Counted from the first letter of the stretch, positions 1 through 8,174 are shown. The stretch: DNA of 39,587 bases from Lentisphaerota bacterium (GCA_030590485.1 JAUUYL010000016.1:1-39587), one strand, 5' to 3'. The notes: generated from the sequence alone by a model not told the origin. A program made the numbers and translations.

Positions 1-75
1 CTTCAGGCCGATGCCTGCAGCCGGTCACATAGCATGGAAATACAAAGACTACAGTTTAGCGGAAGGTCCAAAAGA

Positions 76-115
76 GGACATTTCTAAATGGTTAAGAATG
101 GGGACATTTCTAAAT
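76..115. repeat. Paired GGACATTTCTAAAT direct repeats, possible insertion-sequence end
   Basis: An exact 14-base word, GGACATTTCTAAAT, occurs at 76-89 and again at 102-115, 26 bases apart. The sequence to the left is open to the window edge in two forward frames: frame 1 ends at a TAA inside the first copy and frame 2 ends at about 136. Similar GGGGACATTTCTAAAT words are, from memory, common at the ends of transposase genes in environmental genomes, so this may be the right end of an element lying mostly outside the window. No transposase motif is visible here, so the assignment is tentative. Bases 116-180 hold nothing I recognise. Confidence 0.35.
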
Positions 116-180
116 TGGTTTGACAGCGACAAGTGACTAAACTTCTATTTTTCCTGCTGGTGGCTGTTGAAATGTTGATA

Positions 181-627
181 CTAATCGGTCTTAAGTTCGA
201 TTGTAACGGGTCCGTCATTGATGATTGCAACCTTCATCATGGCTCCGAAAGAGCCGGTGGCAACACGTGATGCGCCTAATTCGGCGGTAATTGCCTCAAT
301 ATAGAGATCATAGAGCTTTTCAGCTAATTCGGGTTTGCCGGCCTTGGCAAAACTGGGTCTATTTCCCTTTTGGGTGTCTGCGTACAGGGTGAATTGTGAT
401 ATCACGAGGATTTCGCCGTTGATATCCTGTATGGAGCGGTTCATTAGCTTGTTTTCGTCGTGGAACACCCTGAGGTTTACAGTTTTGTTGGCAAGGAATC
501 GTGCGTTTTCTTCTGTGTCACCATATTTGACGCCAATCAGAACGACGAAGCCTGGTCCGATTTTACCTGTTACGGATCCATCAATGGTGACGCTACCTTT
601 AGTTACCCTTTGTACAAGTGCTTTCAT
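181..627 (-). CDS. dtd: D-aminoacyl-tRNA deacylase
   Basis: Hydrolyses D-aminoacyl-tRNAs, and glycine mischarged on tRNA-Ala, to recycle the tRNA; it acts in the cytoplasm as a homodimer. The 148-residue product matches the usual length of about 145. Both family motifs are present: SQFTLYAD near residue 78, holding the active-site Thr, and the Gly-cisPro motif in NDGPVT near the C terminus. The start at 627 gives MKALVQRV, the typical family N terminus; the reading frame extends 12 codons further upstream but that part is unlike the family. No Shine-Dalgarno sequence precedes this ATG. A TTGACA-like box lies about 30 bases upstream inside a GTGTCAGGTGTCAAG-type repeat, so a short-leader or leaderless start is possible. 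It is divergent from yjbQ. Confidence 0.93.
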   Translation of the reverse strand: MKALVQRVTKGSVTIDGSVTGKIGPGFVVLIGVKYGDTEENARFLANKTVNLRVFHDENKLMNRSIQDINGEILVISQFTLYADTQKGNRPSFAKAGKPELAEKLYDLYIEAITAELGASRVATGSFGAMMKVAIINDGPVTIELKTD

Positions 628-691
628 ATGAGGAGGGTAGAAGTGGTGAGTGTCAGGTGTCAAGGGTGTATTGACCGTTTAGGTAAAGTTC

Positions 692-720
692 TTGACCCTT
701 GGGCTATTCTGTTTTTAACT
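692..720 (+). promoter_or_regulatory. Possible sigma-70-type promoter for yjbQ
   Basis: TTGACC at 692-697 and TTAACT at 715-720 are separated by 17 bases, 35 bases ahead of the yjbQ ATG. The -35 box is good and the -10 box is weak. It lies in the dtd/yjbQ divergent spacer beside TGTCAGGTGTCAAG-type repeat sequence. Confidence 0.3.
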
Positions 721-755
721 CCTGCTTGCGGTTCGTGATAAAGAAAGGTTTTGCT

Positions 756-1151
756 ATGAAGAGTATTTCGGTGGGTACGGGAGCAAGGACTGAGTTTGTG
801 GATATTACTGCTGACGTGCAGGCTGTGGTGAAAGAGCTGGGTGTTATCGATGGTGTTGTAACTGTTTTCGTTCCTCACACCACGGCAGGGGTCACTATTA
901 ACGAAAATGCCGACCCGGATGTTTTGCAGGATATAGAGGATATCCTAGGCAAGATTGTGCCTTGGAATGGTGGGTACAAACATTGTGAGGGTAATTCCGC
1001 AGCTCATGTAAAGGCAAGTATGATGGGGTCGTCAGTTCAATTGCTGGTTGAGGATGGATTGATTCAGCGCGGTACATGGCAATCGATCTTCTTTTGTGAA
1101 TTTGATGGCCCAAGAAACAGAAAAGTCTGGATCAGCCGGGGGAATGGTTGA
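756..1151 (+). CDS. yjbQ: YjbQ/UPF0047 family protein
   Basis: Member of the YjbQ (UPF0047) family, often annotated as secondary thiamine-phosphate synthase because the E. coli protein shows weak thiamine phosphate synthase activity; its physiological role is unsettled. The 131-residue protein shows the signature PHTTAGVTINENADPDV near residue 45 and a second block with GNSAAHVKASMMGSS, followed by GTWQSIFFCEFDGPR. These His, Asn and Glu residues line the family's metal/phosphate site. The start at 756 was chosen because it has AAAGAAAGG just upstream and gives the normal family length; the frame runs 19 codons further upstream without support. A kinase-like gene begins 21 bases after the stop and is probably co-transcribed. 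Confidence 0.92.
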   Translation: MKSISVGTGARTEFVDITADVQAVVKELGVIDGVVTVFVPHTTAGVTINENADPDVLQDIEDILGKIVPWNGGYKHCEGNSAAHVKASMMGSSVQLLVEDGLIQRGTWQSIFFCEFDGPRNRKVWISRGNG

Positions 1152-1172
1152 TGGTTAATGGTTGGATGGCTA

Positions 1173-1796
1173 ATGAGTGATTTGAATTCTGCAATTCTTC
1201 TGGTTGGTGCGACGGGGGTGGGAAAGTCACCGCTTGGAGATTATCTTGAGGGGTCTGGATGGGCTGGATGCAGGTGTTGTCATTTTGATTTCGGCAACAA
1301 TCTCAGGAAGGCGGCGGAAGGTGCGTTTGATTTGGACTTATTGACAGATGAAGATGTTTGCTTTGTGCAGAAAGTTTTGCGGTCGGGTGCTTTGCTTGAG
1401 AATGAGACGTTTTATATTGCAGAGAACATATTGAGGTCTTTTATAAGAGAAAAAGATGTTGACGAGGGCGATTATGTTGTGCTTAACGGGTTGCCGCGTC
1501 ATGAAGGCCAGGCGCAGGCAGTTGCTTCGGTAGTTGAGGTCAAGTTGGTGATATATCTTCGTTGCTTGCCTGAAGTTATTGTGAGTCGTATTGAAAATAA
1601 TTCAGGCGGCGACAGGGGCAAGAGAATAGATGACACCTTGCCGGAAGTGCGTAATAAAATAGATATTTTTAACAAGAGAACAATTCCTTTGCTTGACCAT
1701 TATCGTCAGAAGAATGTAAGGATAGAGGTTGTTGAAATTTGTAAAGGAACATCTCCGGCAGATATTGTTGGAGAAATAGTGTTAGATTGCGCTTGA
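1173..1796 (+). CDS. Adenylate kinase-like nucleoside phosphate kinase
   Basis: A 207-residue P-loop protein. The Walker A motif is GATGVGKSPLGDYL near residue 12. NGLPRHEGQA near residue 107 matches the LDGFPRT..QA segment of adenylate kinases, and SRIENN...GDRGKRIDD followed by TIPLLDHYRQ matches the R..R..R.DD segment with a short or absent LID. The fold therefore looks like adenylate kinase, but the sequence is divergent and the substrate cannot be named. Two possible starts exist: 1158, inside the short repeat ATGGTTAATGGTTGGATGG, and 1173, giving MSDLNSAILLVGA. The second places the P-loop at the usual distance. It sits between yjbQ and a parvulin gene with spacings of 21 and 37 bases, so an operon is likely. 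Confidence 0.72.
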   Translation: MSDLNSAILLVGATGVGKSPLGDYLEGSGWAGCRCCHFDFGNNLRKAAEGAFDLDLLTDEDVCFVQKVLRSGALLENETFYIAENILRSFIREKDVDEGDYVVLNGLPRHEGQAQAVASVVEVKLVIYLRCLPEVIVSRIENNSGGDRGKRIDDTLPEVRNKIDIFNKRTIPLLDHYRQKNVRIEVVEICKGTSPADIVGEIVLDCA

Positions 1797-1833
1797 GCGT
1801 GTAGAAATAAAGTAGGTTGAAAGAAGGTGTTGT

Positions 1834-2742
1834 ATGACGATTAAAGTGAATGGCGAAGAAATACCAGAGGCAGCGATAGAGTTTGAGTTGAGTCGGCTCA
1901 TACAGTTTTATGCCCAGCACATGGATGAGGCTCAGATAAGGCTGCAGATGGAGTCTTTGAAGGAGAGGGCTCTTGAGCAGGCAATCGGTGCAAAGCTACT
2001 TATTCTTGAGGCGTCGAGGATGGACATTTCTGTTTCGGATGATGACGTCGAGAAAAGCTATTCTCAGATGGTGGAGAATGTTGGTGGTGAGGCCGCGTTC
2101 AAGGGCGTTATGGCTCAGCAGGGTCTTGATGATAAGGCAGTGAAGGAGAATATTCGTGAAGGCCGCAGGGTGGATCATCTTGTTGAGACTCTCACCTCTG
2201 GACTTTCTGATCCTACAGAAGATGAGATGAAGGCTCATTTCGAGGCGCATACCGAGGAATACATGAAACCTGAGCGTGCGCAGGGGCAGCATATACTTAT
2301 TAAGCCCACATCTGATACAGATGATGACAAAGAGGTGGCTTGGAAGAAGATAGAAGGGATTAAAAAAGAGCTGGGAGACGGTGCTAATTTTGGGGAGAAA
2401 GCGCAGGAACATTCTGAATGCCCGAGCGGCAAGAGCGCAGGTGGCAGTTTGGGCTGGTTTACTCGCGGGATGATGGTGCCAGAGTTTGATAACGCCGTGT
2501 TTTCCATGGAAGTTGGTGAGTTGAGTGATATTGTTGAGACGCAGTTTGGATATCACGTAATATTGAAGACAGGACACCAGGAGGGTGAGGAGGCCTCGTA
2601 CGACGAGGTGGGTGACAAAATACGTGAGTTTCTAAGGCATGTTAAACGTGGCGAAGTGTTGTCTACTCATATGCGTGAACTCAGGGAAAAGGCTACAATC
2701 GAGAATGATGCTGAAAAGCCTAGTGAGACTGTAGAGGCCTGA
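1834..2742 (+). CDS. Parvulin-type peptidyl-prolyl cis-trans isomerase (PpiC/SurA family)
   Basis: A 302-residue protein with an N-terminal helical SurA-like chaperone region (about 1-135) and a parvulin domain (about 140-245). Parvulin hallmarks include the opening strand AQGQHILIK, the GGSLGWFTRGMMVPEFDNAVF segment read in pieces, and the closing FGYHVILKT strand. Parvulins isomerise Xaa-Pro bonds and assist folding. Most relatives are periplasmic, but this one begins MTIKVNGEEIPEAAIEFEL with no signal peptide or membrane anchor, so it is probably cytoplasmic or exported by an unusual route. GAAGG lies upstream of the ATG at a suitable distance. The C-terminal 50 residues are acidic and charged. 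Probably the last gene of the yjbQ-led operon. Confidence 0.9.
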   Translation: MTIKVNGEEIPEAAIEFELSRLIQFYAQHMDEAQIRLQMESLKERALEQAIGAKLLILEASRMDISVSDDDVEKSYSQMVENVGGEAAFKGVMAQQGLDDKAVKENIREGRRVDHLVETLTSGLSDPTEDEMKAHFEAHTEEYMKPERAQGQHILIKPTSDTDDDKEVAWKKIEGIKKELGDGANFGEKAQEHSECPSGKSAGGSLGWFTRGMMVPEFDNAVFSMEVGELSDIVETQFGYHVILKTGHQEGEEASYDEVGDKIREFLRHVKRGEVLSTHMRELREKATIENDAEKPSETVEA

Positions 2743-2839
2743 TGTGCAACGCGGCAGTGATGACTTCTTTGTTGTCAATCTGGTGGTGAAGTTATATTTG
2801 GAATGAGTATTGAGCAAGTCTGATCAGGGAGGGTGTGTT

Positions 2840-3523
2840 ATGAAGAGTGTGCGTATTGTTATTGCGGTATTTTTTGTGTGTTTGATGGCTGGTTATGCCT
2901 CGGCGCAGTTAATTGTGGATACGGCTCAGAAGGCCGCTACCGGCAGAGTTGAAGGGGGCGCGGTTTTGTGTTTTACGGAAGTGGGGTATGATGTAGACGC
3001 AGGCCATGGCATTGGTGGGGCTGCTGATGTCAAACGTTCCATCCTGGGCGGCTATAGCGCTTTGGGTTTGTCTGACAAGCTTGATGTCTATGGGGCTCTT
3101 GGTTTGATTTTGAAATCTGAAGTTGATGCAAGCTCAGGCAGTGGTAGTGGGTTTATGTTGGCTGGTGGCGGCAGGCTGGACCTTATGGATGTTAGTGTCG
3201 TCGATGTCTCGGCGTATGCACAGCTTGGATATGTCTCGGAAGGTTATGGTGCAGGTGCTGATGGTGTGATTTTGGAGGTTGTCGGTGGTGTTGTTGGACG
3301 GATGACAGTCAATAATCAGATAACTGTTTTTGGTGCTGTAGATTTATTTCCCTTTAGTGATGGAGAAGTTGATGTGGGTGGTGTTACGACCGACATTGGA
3401 CGGGATAGTCTTTTTGGCCTCCGTGGCGGGGCCACTATGGATCTCGGCTCTATCTGGTTGCGTGGTGAGATCGCCATAGTGGGCGAAACTACAGTGACCA
3501 TTGGTGCTGGAACATATTTTTAA
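2840..3523 (+). CDS. Secreted beta-barrel-like outer-membrane protein
   Basis: A 227-residue protein with a clear Sec signal peptide: MKSVR, a hydrophobic stretch IVIAVFFVCLMAGY, then cleavage after ASA. The mature part is rich in Gly, Val, Asp and Ser in alternating amphipathic strands such as LDVYGALGLIL and VSAYAQLGYVS, and the chain ends in Tyr-Phe, the usual C-terminal outer-membrane sorting residue. This points to a small 8- to 10-stranded barrel; no specific family is recognised. The start at 2840 is supported by GGGAGGG six bases upstream. The stop is only 4 bases from the stop of the converging gene at 3528, with no visible terminator between them. Confidence 0.68.
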   Translation: MKSVRIVIAVFFVCLMAGYASAQLIVDTAQKAATGRVEGGAVLCFTEVGYDVDAGHGIGGAADVKRSILGGYSALGLSDKLDVYGALGLILKSEVDASSGSGSGFMLAGGGRLDLMDVSVVDVSAYAQLGYVSEGYGAGADGVILEVVGGVVGRMTVNNQITVFGAVDLFPFSDGEVDVGGVTTDIGRDSLFGLRGGATMDLGSIWLRGEIAIVGETTVTIGAGTYF

Positions 3524-3527
3524 GAAC

Positions 3528-4310
3528 CTACCGACTAAATGCTTGCGCTTGGTTTAAGTAGGATGCCAGCATTTTATTGCCCGACTCCTTATTACGCGCA
3601 ATGAAGACATTTACATCGTCAAATCTGGTAACGTTGGTGACCGGTGACTTGCCTGTTGCCTGATGCAGTTCCAAATGCAGGTATTGGCTGTTTGCCGGAA
3701 TTTGTTTTACGATGCCGATTTGGCCCCATCCATTTTGGCTGATAGAGGTCATTACAAGGGCTGTCGCATCTGTTGTGTTGGCTTTGTTTGAGTAGTCTTC
3801 AAAATAGATTCTTACTAGAGGTAGCCCTGCCGGATCGCTTTTGTCTTTGTTGGTGCGAGGTGCTGATCCGCACGCGACAACAACGACGTATTGCATGTCG
3901 GCGTTGTGAAGCCTGACTTTTTGCTTTAGGCGGCCTTTGTTTCGCAGGCTGAAGTAAGGGTTCTTTTTGCTGGTGTTTTCGATTGTAACGGCACTCATGG
4001 TTTTCCAGTTTACGATGCCATTATTTGCCGAGGGGTTCTTGACTATATTTTTTAGGCCTACAATTGCGATAACCGGGCCTTTGGCGTGATTAGCTTTCTG
4101 TGTAGTTGCCGTTTTTACTGACTTCTCTGCTTCTTTCACTATGGCCATGATATCTTCGTGAGTTGATTTATCGATCGGCTCTGGTTCTTCCGTAGGGATG
4201 GATGGTTTCGCGGGTAGAGAGGATGGGGAGTTATCTTTGAGCCTTATTCCTATGCAGACAGCCAGAAAAACAAGTGCGCATGCGAGAGCAGTATACATTA
4301 ATTTATTCAT
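3528..4310 (-). CDS. Secreted/anchored protein of unknown function, possible beta-sandwich
   Basis: A 260-residue protein with an N-terminal signal or anchor (NKLMYTALACALVFLAVCIGI), a Ser/Pro/Glu-rich linker to about residue 90, and a globular part. The globular region starts with GIVNWKTMSAVTIEN and ends with TRFDDVNVFI. The final DDVxV-like strand resembles the last strand of galactose-binding-like or carbohydrate-binding beta-sandwich domains, but this is a weak structural impression and no catalytic motif is seen. It starts 12 bases after the end of nadE on the same strand, so the two are probably co-transcribed; a functional link is not evident. No strong ribosome-binding site precedes the ATG. 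Confidence 0.6.
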   Translation of the reverse strand: MNKLMYTALACALVFLAVCIGIRLKDNSPSSLPAKPSIPTEEPEPIDKSTHEDIMAIVKEAEKSVKTATTQKANHAKGPVIAIVGLKNIVKNPSANNGIVNWKTMSAVTIENTSKKNPYFSLRNKGRLKQKVRLHNADMQYVVVVACGSAPRTNKDKSDPAGLPLVRIYFEDYSNKANTTDATALVMTSISQNGWGQIGIVKQIPANSQYLHLELHQATGKSPVTNVTRFDDVNVFIARNKESGNKMLASYLNQAQAFSR

Positions 4311-4321
4311 TGTATGTTCTA

Positions 4322-5122
4322 TTATTCGCAGAGTTGCCTGAGTTTAATTACAAATGGCGCTTCGTGTTTGTGTTTGTGGGCGAGATGTCTTTTCCAGACA
4401 AATTCAGTTATTTCATTCATGGTAAGGTCGGCCATGTCGTCGTAATGTTTGAGGCATAAACGAACTCCGGCTTCCATGTCGTTGTAAGTGTGTCCAAGAT
4501 CATCCTCGTCTGTTTGGTTGTCCTCTAGTCCGGCGGAAGGTGATCGATTGATGTTTTCTTCTGATATAATGCCCTTGTCTCTAAAGCATTCCAGTAGTTG
4601 GTAGACTTCGGACTTGAATAGTTCGCCAATAGGAAAGAAGTCCGCCAATGCGTCGCCACCCTTGGTGTCATATCCGATGAAGTCCTCTGACAGATTGCCT
4701 GTTCCTATTACTCGTACGCGTTTATCCGGAAAGCTTGTTGAAAGCGAATGTGCTATACCAAAGAGAATGCACATTCTGGCGCGACTTCTCGCGTTACCCT
4801 TGTTAACGGCTGTGAGCTGCGAATTAGAGTCCAGGTGAATCTGATCGTTCACTGCGTCGGCAATGGCTGCCACTGGTTTTACGAAGTGATTGATTTCAAT
4901 TTGTTCTGCAAGGTTTTCAGACATGGAGTTAAACGTGTCTCTGTCGGTCTGGTTGTAGGGCATACTGATACCATAGACATTATCTTTGCCGAGTGCCTGG
5001 CGACAGAGGACGGCTGTAAGGGTCGAGTCGGCGCCACCACTGAGGCCTATGACGGCAATATCCGTCAGGGCTCGAATCTCATTGCAAAGGTGTGAGGTGA
5101 GTTGTTCGCAGTCTGTAATCAT
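4322..5122 (-). CDS. nadE: NH3-dependent NAD+ synthetase
   Basis: Adenylates deamido-NAD and amidates it with ammonia, the last step of NAD synthesis. The 266-residue protein has the PP-loop ATP pyrophosphatase motif GLSGGADSTL near residue 26, then GNARSRARM, GTGNLSEDFIGY and KGGDALADFFPIG, all typical of NadE. It lacks the N-terminal nitrilase (glutaminase) domain of the glutamine-dependent form, as the short length shows. The start at 5122 is chosen because its ATG overlaps the TGA of the upstream small gene as ATGA, a normal coupled arrangement; a frame extension to 5179 would run deep into that gene. The NAD pathway partner nadA is also in the window, at 27408, but unlinked. Confidence 0.93.
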   Translation of the reverse strand: MITDCEQLTSHLCNEIRALTDIAVIGLSGGADSTLTAVLCRQALGKDNVYGISMPYNQTDRDTFNSMSENLAEQIEINHFVKPVAAIADAVNDQIHLDSNSQLTAVNKGNARSRARMCILFGIAHSLSTSFPDKRVRVIGTGNLSEDFIGYDTKGGDALADFFPIGELFKSEVYQLLECFRDKGIISEENINRSPSAGLEDNQTDEDDLGHTYNDMEAGVRLCLKHYDDMADLTMNEITEFVWKRHLAHKHKHEAPFVIKLRQLCE

Positions 5123-5346
5123 GCTTTGGTTTTTACTTTTTCTCCTTTTATTAATTTCTTCTTCTTGCCAAGTATCCATTTAAATGCTGAGAACATTGAG
5201 TCATCCTGACTATACTTGGAGTTGTCGCCCCATCTTTCGATTTCGATCTGCTTGAGGCGTTTCAGGAATTTCGTGAGGATAACAACCATTGCAACTGTTA
5301 CAATAATGCATGTAATGACATTAAACGCTATTTCAAGATTAGTCAT
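5119..5346 (-). CDS. Small single-pass membrane protein, translationally coupled to nadE
   Basis: A 75-residue protein: MTNLEIAFNVI, one hydrophobic helix (about residues 8-28, TCIIVTVAMVVILTKFL), then a basic tail that ends GKKKKLIKGEKVKTKA. The positive charges after the helix suggest the C terminus lies in the cytoplasm. Its stop codon overlaps the nadE start by four bases, the main support for it being a real gene and for the chosen reading frame. The frame stays open upstream to 5436, but that part runs through TGACAGGTGTCAAG-type repeats. No family recognised. Confidence 0.6.
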   Translation of the reverse strand: MTNLEIAFNVITCIIVTVAMVVILTKFLKRLKQIEIERWGDNSKYSQDDSMFSAFKWILGKKKKLIKGEKVKTKA

Positions 5347-5420
5347 GGAGATAAGATTAAAGTGTGCAGTGACAGGTGTCAAGCTTGCCAGTTTGCTGGT
5401 CTTGCTTCTGCCTCTGACTC

Positions 5421-5449
5421 TTGACCCGTGATGCATGAGGTGCTACTGT
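5421..5449 (+). promoter_or_regulatory. Candidate promoter giving a leaderless GHL10 transcript
   Basis: TTGACC at 5421-5426 and TACTGT at 5444-5449 are separated by exactly 17 bases. Only 7 bases lie between the -10 box and the ATG at 5457, so transcription would start at or next to the start codon. This fits the absence of a Shine-Dalgarno sequence there. The -35 box sits at the edge of a short-repeat tract. Confidence 0.45.
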
Positions 5450-5456
5450 CCATCTA

Positions 5457-6611
5457 ATGAAAAATTGCTTTATTCTTTGCATCTGTTTTCTGCTGTCAGG
5501 CTCTTCTGTGTTGTCGTCTGAGCCTCTGCAGAGCGTATGGATAGCGTCCGTTCTGAATATCAACTTCCCAAGCAAACCAGGCCTCTCCATTGAAGCTCAG
5601 AAAAACGAGATTCGCTCTCTGCTCGACACCGCTCAGTCCGCTGGACTCAACTCTGTGGTCCTGCAGGTCAGACCCGAATGCGATGCGCTCTATAAATCCA
5701 GCATTGAACCCTGGAGCCGCTTCCTGACAGGCACCCAGGGTCAGGACCCAGGCTATGACCCGCTCGAAACATTCATTGCTGAAGGGAAAAAGAGGGGTGT
5801 TGCAGTTCACGCCTGGCTCAATCCTTATCGCGCTGCAATCTCCGCGAAGAATAGAACCCGCAGTAGATCGCATATTTCCAGAAGAATGCCTCAGTATGTG
5901 CGAAAGGTCGATAACCTGCTTTGGATGGATCCCGGCTCACCGGAAGTCCGCGAACATATCATCACTGTCGTAAAGGACATAGTGACCCGCTATGATGTTG
6001 CAGGAATTCATTTTGATGACTATTTTTATCCCTATCCAGCCAAGGGGAAGGTTAAGCTCTTTGCCGATGACGCGCTTTATAAGGAATTCCAAAAGGACGG
6101 CGGCAAACTTAGAAAGGCGGATTGGCGCAGGAATAATGTCAACCAGCTCATAGCAAGCGTCTCCAAAGCAGTTCACTCGATCAAGCCCGATGTAGCGTTC
6201 GGCGTCAGCCCCTTCGGAATCTACTCAAAAGGGAAACCTTCTGATGTGAAAGCCGGTGTTGATCAGTACCATCAACTTTTTTCCGATCCGCTGACCTGGA
6301 TGAAGAATGGTTGGGTCGATTATCTTTCGCCGCAACTCTACTGGTCTGTCGAAGGGCCTCAGAGCTTTCGAAGTCTTATCAAATGGTGGCGAGATCCGAA
6401 AGTGAATCCCAGATGCGTCCCGATCTGTCCCGGTGTCGCCATTGTTCGCATGACATCTCATGGATGGTCCGCGTCGGAAATCAAGGCTCAGTTGAATCTG
6501 GAGCTTTCGAACAGACCGCGCGGCGGCGGCGGATTTATTTTATGGAACATCAAGGCGCTTCAGCATAACAGCAAAGGCGTCAACGAAGTTGTTAAGCAAT
6601 TCTGCAGATAG
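5457..6611 (+). CDS. Secreted glycoside hydrolase-like family 10 (GHL10, DUF187) protein
   Basis: A 384-residue protein with an N-terminal signal peptide (NCFILCICFLLSGSSVL) followed by a GHL10 barrel. Supporting motifs are VWIASVLNINFP at the start of the domain, LNSVVLQVRPECDALY, VAVHAWLNPYRA, AGIHFDDYFYPYP and VDYLSPQLYWSV. Family members of the YngK/YddW type are putative secreted glycosidases with a TIM barrel; the Asp pair in HFDDY and the Asp in WVDYLSP are likely active-site residues. The substrate is not predictable. The sodium symporter gene starts 12 bases downstream, so the pair may form a hydrolysis and uptake unit. No Shine-Dalgarno sequence is visible before the ATG. Confidence 0.86.
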   Translation: MKNCFILCICFLLSGSSVLSSEPLQSVWIASVLNINFPSKPGLSIEAQKNEIRSLLDTAQSAGLNSVVLQVRPECDALYKSSIEPWSRFLTGTQGQDPGYDPLETFIAEGKKRGVAVHAWLNPYRAAISAKNRTRSRSHISRRMPQYVRKVDNLLWMDPGSPEVREHIITVVKDIVTRYDVAGIHFDDYFYPYPAKGKVKLFADDALYKEFQKDGGKLRKADWRRNNVNQLIASVSKAVHSIKPDVAFGVSPFGIYSKGKPSDVKAGVDQYHQLFSDPLTWMKNGWVDYLSPQLYWSVEGPQSFRSLIKWWRDPKVNPRCVPICPGVAIVRMTSHGWSASEIKAQLNLELSNRPRGGGGFILWNIKALQHNSKGVNEVVKQFCR

Positions 6612-6623
6612 AAGGGGGTAGCC

Positions 6624-8129
6624 GTGCATGATTTGGCTGTTATCGATTGGATTATAGTCGCCGCGTACTTTGCGGTCATTCTTTTTGTCGGCATCTGGTT
6701 CGGGCGCAAAGAGAAAAGCACCAGCGATTTCTTTGTCGGCGGCAGAAATATCTCCTGGCTTCCTGTTTTGGGCTCAATCGTTGCCACAGAAGTAAGCGCC
6801 GCCACATTCTTGAATCTGCCCGGTGTAGGCTTTACCGGAAACATGACCTATTTGCAAATGACCATAGGCTCGGTTCTGGCGCGCTTTATGATCGCGAGTG
6901 TGTTTCTCACCGCATTCTATGCCGCCAATTGCTACAGTATTTATCAGTACCTTTCAGAACGCTTTGGTAGACGAACTCAATTGGCAGGGGCTGGTTTCTT
7001 TATTGTAACCCGCCTGATCGCCTCAGGGATTCGCCTGCTGATTGCTACAACTGGCGTATCCCTCATTCTCGACATAGGCTTCCTGCCATGCCTACTGGTC
7101 TTTACACTTATTTCCCTTGCCTATACCAGTAGCGGTGGAATTAAGGCTGTTATCTATACCGACTGCATTCAAGCAGTCGTCTTTATTTCCGGCGGCATCC
7201 TTGTGACCGCATTTCTCCTTAATGAACTGGGTCTTGCCCAGATACTTGAGTTGGGCAGGGAAGCCGGACGCTTTGAGACCTTCCGCTTTACGCCTGCAGA
7301 AAGCGGTGTTGCCGCCTGGTTCAACGACTCGAGCCTGTTCTTTGTCGCTCTCGCATTTGGCTTTCTCAGTACATCCGCAGCCTTAGGCACTGACCAGGAT
7401 TTGACCCAGCGCATGCTCACCTGCAAGAAAGCAGAGGACGCAAAACGCAGTGTTGTTCTCAGCGGCTTTTTCGCACTCGCAATTGCGGCGCTCTTTCTTT
7501 TCGTTGGCGCTGCAGTTTATGCCTACTACCATGTGAACGGAGGTGACGGATTGCCAATGACCGGTGACGCTGTGAATTCCAATAAGATATTTGCATACTT
7601 CATAGCAAACGCACTTCCGCCAGGCCTGAAAGGCGTTTTGCTTGTAGGCGCACTGGCAGCAGCCATGTCCAGTCTGGACTCAGCAATGGCAGCGTTGAGT
7701 TCCTCGGTCGTCATGGATTTCTTTAAGCCCCTTCTTCGTAACGATTGGAGTGAGGCGCAATGGGTGAGGCTGTCACGTGTTATGGTCGGAGTTTTTGCAG
7801 TTGTTTTGTTTTTTATAGCTTTCAGCCTGAAAGATATTGAGCAGTCGTTTCTTTGGCTGTCATTTAAAATCGCAGGCATACCATACAGTGTTCTGCTTGG
7901 CGTGTTCCTGCTCGGCACCTTGAGCAAGAAGGGGAACGACAAGGCGAATATCATCGTGATGTTTTCAGGTGTTATCCTGGTCAGTGTTGGTCTCTGGGCG
8001 GTAGAAAACGATCATCTCCACGTTGCCTGGCAATGGATACTCTTCTTTGGTACAGGATGGACGGTTTTCGTGGGCGCGCTTTGTAAAAATCAGACTTCCC
8101 CCGCACCCCCTTACACTCAGAGCCTATAA
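6624..8129 (+). CDS. Sodium:solute symporter (SSS family)
   Basis: A 501-residue polytopic inner-membrane protein with about 13 hydrophobic helices, the size of SSS (SLC5) carriers. The family signatures are STSDFFVGGRNISWLP in the first loop, the long loop after GTDQDLTQRML and the SSLDSAMAALSSSVVMDFF segment, which holds the Ser and Asp residues of the sodium site. Translation begins at GTG 6624, with GGGGG six bases upstream; the nearby ATG at 6628 is out of frame. The substrate is unknown but is probably a sugar or sugar acid given the GHL10 gene immediately upstream. The stop faces the stop of a converging gene across a REP-like hairpin. Confidence 0.92.
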   Translation: MHDLAVIDWIIVAAYFAVILFVGIWFGRKEKSTSDFFVGGRNISWLPVLGSIVATEVSAATFLNLPGVGFTGNMTYLQMTIGSVLARFMIASVFLTAFYAANCYSIYQYLSERFGRRTQLAGAGFFIVTRLIASGIRLLIATTGVSLILDIGFLPCLLVFTLISLAYTSSGGIKAVIYTDCIQAVVFISGGILVTAFLLNELGLAQILELGREAGRFETFRFTPAESGVAAWFNDSSLFFVALAFGFLSTSAALGTDQDLTQRMLTCKKAEDAKRSVVLSGFFALAIAALFLFVGAAVYAYYHVNGGDGLPMTGDAVNSNKIFAYFIANALPPGLKGVLLVGALAAAMSSLDSAMAALSSSVVMDFFKPLLRNDWSEAQWVRLSRVMVGVFAVVLFFIAFSLKDIEQSFLWLSFKIAGIPYSVLLGVFLLGTLSKKGNDKANIIVMFSGVILVSVGLWAVENDHLHVAWQWILFFGTGWTVFVGALCKNQTSPAPPYTQSL

Positions 8130-8174
8130 CCCTGTAATTCTGTAGTAGTCTGTAGTCGGAGCGCGAAGCGCTCC
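8130..8174 (-). repeat. REP-like element: TAA-abutting hairpin with GTAGTC head
   Basis: On the plus strand a short-period tract (GTAGTAGTCTGTAGTC, to 8157) is followed by a perfect 7-bp stem, GGAGCGC-GAA-GCGCTCC (8158-8174). In the minus direction the order is TAA stop of the 8175 gene, stem, 3-base loop, stem, GACTAC. The copy at 19501-19526 has the same layout with a different stem sequence. GTAG followed by a palindrome is the classic architecture of REP elements mobilised by RAYT tyrosine transposases. It may also act as a bidirectional terminator between the converging genes. Confidence 0.6.

Noticed and set aside
628-755. TPP riboswitch ahead of yjbQ
   Set aside because: The spacer is too short and lacks the conserved CTGAGA and ACCTGA-type elements of a thiamine riboswitch.
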